A stretch of DNA of 64,000 nucleotides from Oscillospiraceae bacterium (GTDB lineage: Bacteria > Bacillota > Clostridia > Oscillospirales > Oscillospiraceae), in the NCBI GenBank assembly GCA_910574635.1, contig CAJTCG010000008.1:124001-188000 (forward strand), written 5' to 3'. This document shows positions 58,004-64,000 of this stretch, in pieces. Below the pieces are notes generated by a model. The model ran no database searches. It worked only from the letters and a program-made list of their open reading frames with translations, and was not told the origin of the DNA. Every line of letters starts with the position of its first letter. Within the stretch, counting starts at the first letter, position 1. The position numbers were made by a program, and so were the translations under genes.

Positions 58004-59980
58004 TCATTCCAGCATTTTTGCAAAGGCTTCTTCTGTTAAAACAGGGATGCCCAAGTCCTCCGCTTTTTTCAGCTTGCTGCCCGCGGCCTCCCCCGCCACT
58101 ACATAGGTGGTTCGCTTAGAGACAGACCCGGCGGCTTTGCCGCCCCGCTCCTCAATCATCGCCTGTGCAGCCTTGCGGTCAAAACGGCTAAGGGTCCCGG
58201 TGAGGACAAACGTCATCCCGGCAAACCGCTCGTCCACCAGCTCCGCCGTGCTCTCCATGTTGACCCCGGCGTCTTTCAGGCGCTGGAGCAAATCTTTGGC
58301 CTGAGAAGAGGACAGATAATCCACCACGCACTGAGCCGTCACGCCGCCCACATCGTCAATTTCCGTCAATTCTTCCACTCCGGCGGCACACAGGGCATCC
58401 AGGCTGCGAAAGTGCGCGGCCAGCACCTTTGCCGCCTTTTCCCCTACCTGTCGGATACCCAGTCCGAAAATTAGCCGGGACAAATCATTGGACTTGGAAC
58501 GCGCAATGGCCGCCATCAAATTCTCCGCGGACTTCTTTCCCATCCGTTCCAGCTTTGCCACCTTCTCCGCTTCCAGGCCATAGAGGTCCGCCGGATTGGA
58601 CACCATGCCGCTGTCGATGAGCTGCTGCACCACGGCGGGGCCGCAGCCGTCAATGTCCATGGCGTTCCGGCTGGCAAAGTGAGTCAGATTCCGCAGGAGC
58701 TGGGCGGGGCACTCCGCCCCGGTACAGCGAATGGCCACGCCGTCCTCATCCCGGCGGACCGGCGCGCCGCAGACCGGACAGACCTCCGGGAAGCGGTAAG
58801 GCTCTGTCCCCTCCGGGCGCTTAGAGAAATCTACCTCCACCACTTCCGGTATGATCTCCCCTGCTTTCTGGACAACCACGGTATCTCCGATGCGGATGTC
58901 CTTTTCCTTGATGAGATCCTGGTTGTGCAATGTCGCGTTGGTCACGTTTGTCCCTGCTAAGCGGACAGGCGTCAACACTGCCTTCGGAGTCAGCACGCCG
59001 GTACGGCCTACTTGAATGACAATATCCAGCACTTGAGCAGGCTTTTTCTCCGGCGGATACTTAAAGGCCACCGCCCATTTTGGAAACTTCGCCGTACTGC
59101 CTAATTTTTCTCGGTCACTCAAGGAGTTAACCTTTACAACTGCGCCATCGATATCGAAGGGGTAATCCAGACGTTCGTCGTTAATGCGTGCAATTTCCTC
59201 CTGACACGCCAAGGTCCCGGAAAGGGTTTTGTGGGGAATGACCCGGAACCGCTGAGAGACCAGATAATCCAGTGTCTCCTGGTGAGAGACAAATTCCTTT
59301 CCCTCCGCCAATTGCAGGTTAAAGACCTGAATGTCCAGCTTCCGCTCCGCGCAAACCTTCGGGTCCAGCTGCCGGAGGGAGCCGGCGGCGGCGTTTCGCG
59401 GATTTGCCAGCAAGGGTTTTCCCTGAATTTCCCGCTGGGCGTTCAGCTCCTCAAAGACGGCCCGAGACATATAAACCTCTCCCCGGACAATGAGCCGGGG
59501 CAGCTTGTCCGGCAGTACCATTGGAATGGAGCGGATGGTTTTCAGGTTCTCCGTCACATCCTCCCCGGTCCGCCCGTCTCCCCGGGTCGCGCCCCGGACG
59601 AAAACGCCCTCCCGGTACTCCAGCGCCACAGACAGGCCGTCCACCTTGGGTTCCAGGGAGTAGGCAGCTTCCACCCCCAGCGCCTCGTTCATCCGCTCGC
59701 AGAACTCCGCCACCTCTTCCCCGCTGAACACATCCTGCAAGCTCTCCAAGGGAACCTCATGGGTGTAGGACGCAAAGCCCTCCAGGGGCTTTCCGCCAAT
59801 CCGCTGGGTGGGCGAGTCCGGGGTTACCTCCTCCGGGTGCTGAAGCTCCAGCTCCTCCAGGCGGCGGTTGAGCATGTCGTATTCATAATCGCTGATGGTA
59901 GGCGCGTCCAGCACGTAGTATTTGTAGCCGTGCTCGTTCAGCGCGTCCCGCAGCTGCTTGATCTCTTCACGGTAGTCCAT
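58004..59980 (-). CDS. ligA: NAD+-dependent DNA ligase
   Basis: A 658-residue replicative ligase. The adenylation domain has the active lysine in LEPKVDGLSVAL, then NTP motifs, an OB fold, a four-Cys zinc finger (CPVCGAPVRRDEDGVAIRCTGAECPAQ), helix-hairpin-helix repeats and a C-terminal BRCT domain (FVLTGTLSRFDRKAAQAMIE). Complete. Confidence 0.97.
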   Translation of the reverse strand: MDYREEIKQLRDALNEHGYKYYVLDAPTISDYEYDMLNRRLEELELQHPEEVTPDSPTQRIGGKPLEGFASYTHEVPLESLQDVFSGEEVAEFCERMNEALGVEAAYSLEPKVDGLSVALEYREGVFVRGATRGDGRTGEDVTENLKTIRSIPMVLPDKLPRLIVRGEVYMSRAVFEELNAQREIQGKPLLANPRNAAAGSLRQLDPKVCAERKLDIQVFNLQLAEGKEFVSHQETLDYLVSQRFRVIPHKTLSGTLACQEEIARINDERLDYPFDIDGAVVKVNSLSDREKLGSTAKFPKWAVAFKYPPEKKPAQVLDIVIQVGRTGVLTPKAVLTPVRLAGTNVTNATLHNQDLIKEKDIRIGDTVVVQKAGEIIPEVVEVDFSKRPEGTEPYRFPEVCPVCGAPVRRDEDGVAIRCTGAECPAQLLRNLTHFASRNAMDIDGCGPAVVQQLIDSGMVSNPADLYGLEAEKVAKLERMGKKSAENLMAAIARSKSNDLSRLIFGLGIRQVGEKAAKVLAAHFRSLDALCAAGVEELTEIDDVGGVTAQCVVDYLSSSQAKDLLQRLKDAGVNMESTAELVDERFAGMTFVLTGTLSRFDRKAAQAMIEERGGKAAGSVSKRTTYVVAGEAAGSKLKKAEDLGIPVLTEEAFAKMLE

Positions 59981-59989
59981 GTGGTCCTC

Positions 59990-60682
59990 CTAGTTCAGAA
60001 TATAGTCCTTCGCGTCGCTTACGTAGCTCTCCGGCGTGGAGCTGAAATACGTGTAGGTGTCCGGCACGGAGCCTACAATGACGGTCTCTGCCACAGTGAC
60101 GGCGTTGGAAACGGTAGTGGCTGTGGAAAATCCCGGCAGCAGAATGCTGACGGCCACATCAATGTTCAGCACAATCTGATGCTTTGTCTGGTTGATGCCC
60201 GCCGAGGTAAATTCGTTCTCAAAATTGGCGGAAGAAGAGCCCACCGACTCCATCCGCACGGAAATCCGGGGACCCCTTCCCGCCAGAAGCACGGAACCGG
60301 AGAGGCTGCCCACCGGAATGGAAAGTTCCCGGGTGGACACCTGGTCGATCCGGGCCAAAATGATATCCAGAATGTTGGATTGAAGCCGGTTGAAGGCCGC
60401 CATGTTGCTGTAGATAGCGGTAATCCGCCCTTCGTTGTCTTTTTCAAAGGTAATCAGATCGCTGTAGGTGATGTTTCCGCTGTCGATGGCCTCGTCCACC
60501 GCCTCGGAGACGATGCGGTTTACCATGTTGGAAACTCGGGTGGTAGCCAGGCTCACCAGGATGGGCCGCATCTGGGTTGTGGCGAAAATCACAGCCGCCA
60601 TAGCTGCCGCCATGGCGGAAAAGGCTAGAACAGCCAGCAAATTCCGCCGTGCCATTCGCCGCCGGTAGTAGAAAAAGCCCAT
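59990..60682 (-). CDS. yunB: Sporulation protein YunB
   Basis: A 230-residue sigma-E regulon protein of B. subtilis type: signal anchor (LLAVLAFSAMAAAMAAVIFA), then LVSLATTRVSNMVNRIVSEA and IPVGSLSGSVLLAGRGP signatures. CATAAAGT at 60703-60710 (minus) resembles a sigma-E -10. It lies 9 bases before ligA. Confidence 0.85.
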   Translation of the reverse strand: MGFFYYRRRMARRNLLAVLAFSAMAAAMAAVIFATTQMRPILVSLATTRVSNMVNRIVSEAVDEAIDSGNITYSDLITFEKDNEGRITAIYSNMAAFNRLQSNILDIILARIDQVSTRELSIPVGSLSGSVLLAGRGPRISVRMESVGSSSANFENEFTSAGINQTKHQIVLNIDVAVSILLPGFSTATTVSNAVTVAETVIVGSVPDTYTYFSSTPESYVSDAKDYILN

Positions 60683-60726
60683 GCGTTACCACCCCCCGGG
60701 ACACTTTATGCGCCGGAGGCTTGGTT

Positions 60727-62121
60727 TTATTTCAGGCTGTTCACGATCTCTTTGAAAACCCTTCCACGCTCCATAAAGTTGGCGAAACGGTCAAAGGAGG
60801 TGCTGGCGGGAGACAGGATTATCACGTCTCCTTCCTTCGCCCGGCTCCGGGCCAGGGAGACGGCCTGATGGTAGTCTTCCACATCCGCGATTTCCAAACC
60901 GCCGTAGTTTTCCGCCTGTTCCACTGAGGCGCGGATCACCCCGGCGGTGGCCCCGCAGAGAATCAGCAGCTTCACATGCTCGTTGACCACCGGGCCCAGG
61001 CTGCCGTAAGAGATGCCCTTGTCCTTCCCCCCGGCGATGAGGATGACCTTTTCCGGGAAAGCGTTCAGTCCCGCGATGGTCCGGCTGGGACTGGAGGCGA
61101 TGGAATCGTTGTAGTACCGCACGCCGTCCAGCTCCCGGACCAGCTCAATCCGGTGCTCCACACCGCCGAAGTTTTTGGCAAAGTCCCGGATAATTCCGTC
61201 GGGAACCAGTCTGTCCACGGCGGCGATGGCGGCCATGTAGTTCTCCACATTGTGAATCCCGGGAAGCTTGATTCCCGCCAGAGGAAGCACCTGGCGGCGG
61301 CCGTTTTCATTGGACATCCAGATGGCCTGTCCCTCCCCGGCATCGTCCGGCGCTAGATACGCCCCTCGCTCCACCGCTTCCCGGCGGCTGAAGGTGCGGA
61401 GCGTCCCCCGCTGGCGGCCGACAAAGGATCGGGTAACCTCATTGTCGGCATTAAAGACGGTAATATCGCTTGCGGACTGATGTGTAAAGATATTTTCCTT
61501 TGCAGAAATATACTCCGCATAATCCTTGTGGACATCCAGATGATTCGGCGCCAGATTGGTGACGACGGCAATATGGGGGCTTCGGGTCATGGTCATGAGC
61601 TGGAAGGAGCTCAGCTCCAGCACGGCAATGTCCCCCGCCCTCATGCCTCCGGTCTCGGACAGCAGCGGGTGGCCGATGTTCCCCCCCAGGTGGACGGTTT
61701 TTCCCGCCGCCCGGAGCAGCTCCGCAATGATGGTGGTGGTGGTGGTCTTTCCGTCGCTGCCGGTAACGGCCAGAATGGGACAGGGGCAGACCTCGAAGAA
61801 AACCTCCATCTCGCTGGTCAGCGTGCTCCCCCGCTCCACGGCGGCGTTGAGCTCCGGCAGATCCGGCCGCATTCCCGGCGTGCGGAAGATAACGTCCTCC
61901 GTCAGGTCTTTCAGGTAGTCCGGCCCCAGCCGGAGGCGGCAGCCCTTTCCCACCAGCTCCTCCGCCGGAGCGCCTAGGGTGGCCCGGTCTTTTTTATCAC
62001 AGGCGGTCACCGCCACGCCCCGGGAGAGCAGCAGCTCGATCAAGGGCCGGTTGGATACGCCGATGCCGATGACGGCCACGGTTTTGTTCCGCAAAGAGGA
62101 CAGATATTCCTCAAATTTCAC
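60727..62121 (-). CDS. murD: UDP-N-acetylmuramoyl-L-alanine:D-glutamate ligase
   Basis: It adds D-Glu in peptidoglycan precursor synthesis. ATP loop AVTGSDGKTTTTT, GGNIGHPLL, the PNHLDVHKDY carbamate-lysine region, YNDSIASSP and LIAGGKDKG are all seen. GTG 62121 is 8 bases from AAGGAG (TTG 62124 also possible). Length 464. Confidence 0.95.
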   Translation of the reverse strand: MKFEEYLSSLRNKTVAVIGIGVSNRPLIELLLSRGVAVTACDKKDRATLGAPAEELVGKGCRLRLGPDYLKDLTEDVIFRTPGMRPDLPELNAAVERGSTLTSEMEVFFEVCPCPILAVTGSDGKTTTTTIIAELLRAAGKTVHLGGNIGHPLLSETGGMRAGDIAVLELSSFQLMTMTRSPHIAVVTNLAPNHLDVHKDYAEYISAKENIFTHQSASDITVFNADNEVTRSFVGRQRGTLRTFSRREAVERGAYLAPDDAGEGQAIWMSNENGRRQVLPLAGIKLPGIHNVENYMAAIAAVDRLVPDGIIRDFAKNFGGVEHRIELVRELDGVRYYNDSIASSPSRTIAGLNAFPEKVILIAGGKDKGISYGSLGPVVNEHVKLLILCGATAGVIRASVEQAENYGGLEIADVEDYHQAVSLARSRAKEGDVIILSPASTSFDRFANFMERGRVFKEIVNSLK

Positions 62122-62269
62122 CAAAATCGCTCCTTATCCTTCCCGCCCTCCGGCGGGGGTTTTCCAAAATCGCTTCTCTATTTTACCACGGGAACGCCGT
62201 TCCGGCAAGACTTGTCTGCGGAGGAAAATTGTGATATTCTGTCAGGCAGGAAAAGAAAGGAGATCCATG

Positions 62270-62965
62270 ATGGAACCGCAGTTTTTTCAAATCAAAACCA
62301 TTCCCGCCGCGCTCTGGGGCTTCCCCTCGGAGCGCGTGATCGTGGCCGTCCACGGGGCCCAGTCCAGCAAAACGGACGTCCCCTTCCGCCTCCTAGCAGA
62401 GGCGTTCCCGCATTGCCAGATTCTAAGCTTTGATCTGCCGGAGCACGGGAACCGAAAAGACGGCCCCATCCGCTGTAAGCCTCCTGTCTGCGTCCGGGAT
62501 CTGTCCTCTGTCCTGGACTACGCCGAAAGCCGCTGGGCCAGCATCGGCCTTTTCGCCGTCAGCATGGGGGCCTATTTCAGCCTTCTGGCCTGCCGGGAAC
62601 GAAACATATGCCACGCCTGGTTTCTCTCCCCGGTGGTGGACATGGAGCGCCTGACCCGGGACATGATGGGCTGGTTCCAGATTTCCGAGACACGCCTGGA
62701 GGCGGAGGGAGAAATTCCCACCCCCATGGGCCAGACCCTCTGCTGGGACGATTACGGTTATATCCGCCGCCATCCCATTGACCGCTGGCCCTTCCCCACC
62801 GACATCCTCCGGGGCTCCGGGGACACCCTGGTGGCGGAGGAAACCGTCTCCGCCTTCACGGAACGCTTTTCCTGCCGTCTGCGGATCGCGGAGGGTGCGG
62901 AGCACTGGTTCCATACGCCGCCGGAGCTGGACGAACTGTCCCGCTGGCTCCGGGAGACGGGTTGA
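62270..62965 (+). CDS. Alpha/beta-hydrolase fold protein
   Basis: 231 residues. The nucleophile elbow reads GLFAVSMGAYFSLL (serine in VSMGA), the N-terminal strand VIVAVHGAQSSKTD forms the oxyanion loop, and the catalytic His is likely in GAEHWFHTPPE. Substrate unknown. ATG 62270 is 7 bases from AAAGGAG; ATG 62267 is also possible. The rnpB promoter lies across its stop codon. Confidence 0.78.
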   Translation: MEPQFFQIKTIPAALWGFPSERVIVAVHGAQSSKTDVPFRLLAEAFPHCQILSFDLPEHGNRKDGPIRCKPPVCVRDLSSVLDYAESRWASIGLFAVSMGAYFSLLACRERNICHAWFLSPVVDMERLTRDMMGWFQISETRLEAEGEIPTPMGQTLCWDDYGYIRRHPIDRWPFPTDILRGSGDTLVAEETVSAFTERFSCRLRIAEGAEHWFHTPPELDELSRWLRETG

Positions 62966-62990
62966 CAAGCTGGTCCTTTGCCTGTATAAT
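62962..62990 (+). promoter_or_regulatory. Consensus promoter of rnpB
   Basis: Perfect TTGACA (62962-62967) and perfect TATAAT (62985-62990), 17-base spacer. Confidence 0.92.
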
Positions 62991-62997
62991 GTGCATC

Positions 62998-63362
62998 GCG
63001 AGGAAAACAGACAGCCGCGTGGGCAGGCCGAAAGGCCGTCCATGAGGAAAGTCCGGGCTCCACAGGGCAAGGATAACGGGTAACGCCCGCCGAAGGCGAC
63101 TTCAGGAAAAGTGCAACAGAGATATACCGCTGGTTCGGTTTTCCGTTCCAGTAAGGGTGGAAAGGTGCGGTAAGAGCGCACCCATCGGCTGGGAACAGTC
63201 CGATGCTGTAAACTCTATCCGGAGCAACACCGGTATGGGAGCGTCGGGGTTCGTCCCCGAAAGGCTGGCCCGGCCGCTCCCGGGGTGGCTGGAGCGCGCT
63301 GGCAACAGCGCGCCTAGATAGATGGCTGTCAAATACAGAACCCGGCTTACAGTTTTGCTCGC
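62998..63362 (+). ncRNA. rnpB: RNase P RNA (class A)
   Basis: The catalytic RNA that matures tRNA 5' ends. Conserved segments: GAGGAAAGTCCGGGCTCC near 63041, GGGTAACGCCC, AGAGATATACCGCTGG, and ACAGAACCCGGCTTAC at the 3' end. P1 forms between GCGAG..AAAAC at 62998 and GTTTT..CTCGC at 63352-63362. Confidence 0.96.
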
Positions 63363-63370
63363 AATATATG

Positions 63371-63405
63371 AGGACCGTCCGCATGATCTGCGGACGGTCC
63401 TCTTT
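63371..63405. terminator. Terminator after rnpB
   Basis: AGGACCGTCCGCA (63371-63383) pairs with TGCGGACGGTCCT (63389-63401), then CTTTATT; also ends the minus gene. Confidence 0.88.
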
Positions 63406-63406
63406 A

Positions 63407-64000
63407 TTATAGGGTCTCTCCGATGACGGGCGGGTGGCTGCCCAGCCTCGCTTGAGCACGGGCAGACTCTTCCGGTATGGTCAATAGCCGTTCCTGCAAT
63501 TCCGGGGAGACGCTGTCCAGCCAAAACTGGTCGATTTCCTTGACTTGATTGTCGCTGCACCAGTCGTAGACCATGTAGGGCTTCTCCGGCCAGCGGGTGC
63601 GGACCACCACCTCGTTGTGCCCGTCCCCATCGATGTCGTCCACTACGGCGTTCAGGCAGTCTTCCACCAGCAGAACGGTTTCCCGGTCTTTCCACTCGCC
63701 GGTCTCCATGTCCCATTTTCCGGTCCAGAAGCGGAAGTTACAGAGATAAAGCAATCCTCTAGGTTCACTATAGGGGTCCGGGTAGTAGTCTTCGCTGGTG
63801 TAGTTGACCTCGTCATACCAGAACAGCCGGTCTCTCTCCACTTCAAATTGCACATCCATCATCCCGCCCAGAATAATGCTTCCTGTTGCCTCACAGGAGG
63901 AAACGCTTCCCTCATAGGTCCGCCGGTTCCAACGGCAGTCCATACGATAGGACCGCTCATCACCATGCTCACTTTCCAATGTAATGCTGTCGAAGTCCAC
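63407..64000 (-). CDS. Unrecognised protein with VCBS-like motif, 5' end beyond window
   Basis: At least 197 residues, Trp/Tyr-rich, with a calcium-binding FG-GAP-like DDIDGDGHNEVVV. The frame is open at the right edge, so the GTG there may not be the start. Probably extracellular or membrane-attached; function unknown. Confidence 0.6.
   Translation of the reverse strand: MDFDSITLESEHGDERSYRMDCRWNRRTYEGSVSSCEATGSIILGGMMDVQFEVERDRLFWYDEVNYTSEDYYPDPYSEPRGLLYLCNFRFWTGKWDMETGEWKDRETVLLVEDCLNAVVDDIDGDGHNEVVVRTRWPEKPYMVYDWCSDNQVKEIDQFWLDSVSPELQERLLTIPEESARAQARLGSHPPVIGETL

Noticed and set aside
59231..60628. 465-codon plus-strand frame
   Set aside because: Antisense of ligA and yunB.
1..64000. 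CRISPR array or tRNA/rRNA genes
   Set aside because: No regularly spaced repeat series and no cloverleaf or rRNA segments were seen; rnpB is the only structured RNA gene recognised.

Overview
The window looks like chromosome from a spore-forming, butyrate-producing Clostridium-class bacterium with high GC, most like the Oscillospiraceae (Flavonifractor/Intestinimonas/Lawsonibacter type). Reasons: a butyryl-CoA:acetate-type CoA-transferase, PPi-type phosphofructokinase, the clostridial coat-assembly set SpoVM/SipL/SpoIVA, CotJ proteins, CwlD and YunB, and the Firmicutes order priA-def-fmt-(protease)-rsmB-rlmN-prpC-prkC-rsgA. No database was available; family names come from recognised motifs and gene order.

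Layout. 1-24.7 kb is mostly plus-strand housekeeping: S1 protein, CoA-transferase, CarD-like regulator, ispD-ispF, DUF3343/cysteine desulfurase, c-di-AMP synthase cdaA-cdaR, a tightly packed remA-gmk-rpoZ-priA-def-fmt-rsmB-rlmN-prpC-prkC-rsgA run, then spoVM and sipL. 24.7-36.6 kb holds a polar amino-acid ABC transporter (minus), spoIVA, ogt, coaX, an ECF sigma/membrane partner pair, pfp, fba, an AraC/GyrI-like regulator and a cell-wall amidase-like protein. 45.7-64 kb resumes with radA, cwlD, the cotJ operon, ligA, yunB, murD, a hydrolase, the RNase P RNA and a partial hypothetical gene.

Two foreign segments stand out. (1) 37.7-44.2 kb is a filamentous-phage (inovirus) prophage with the M13-like order ssDNA-binding protein, small coat proteins, major coat protein, terminator, adsorption protein, pVI-like protein, Zot/pI ATPase. 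Its Rep is of the pMV158 rolling-circle type, with a TACTACGAC nick-site hairpin just upstream. It lies beside a Xer-type recombinase gene and a dif-like 11-6-11 palindrome; its right end carries a hairpin segment bounded by inverted dif-like arms, which recalls the single-stranded attP of CTX phage. A second, decayed element (44.2-45.4 kb) sits in tandem. (2) 48,897-57,768 is an element of about 8.87 kb with a large serine recombinase that splits the spore-coat gene cotJC. Comparing its two ends gives a palindromic attP centred on GC; precise excision would rejoin cotJC in frame as a 202-residue protein. Its cargo is an antimicrobial-peptide sensing and export cassette (two-component system, ABC transporter, YxeA-like protein) with four 11-bp-spaced operator repeats. 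The arrangement parallels sigK/skin-type intervening elements and is the most notable find here.

Sporulation genes in the window (sipL, spoIVA, cotJ, yunB, cwlD) are preceded by CATAnnnT boxes resembling mother-cell sigma-E promoters. Starts were chosen on ribosome-binding-site spacing and on 1- or 4-base overlaps with upstream genes.
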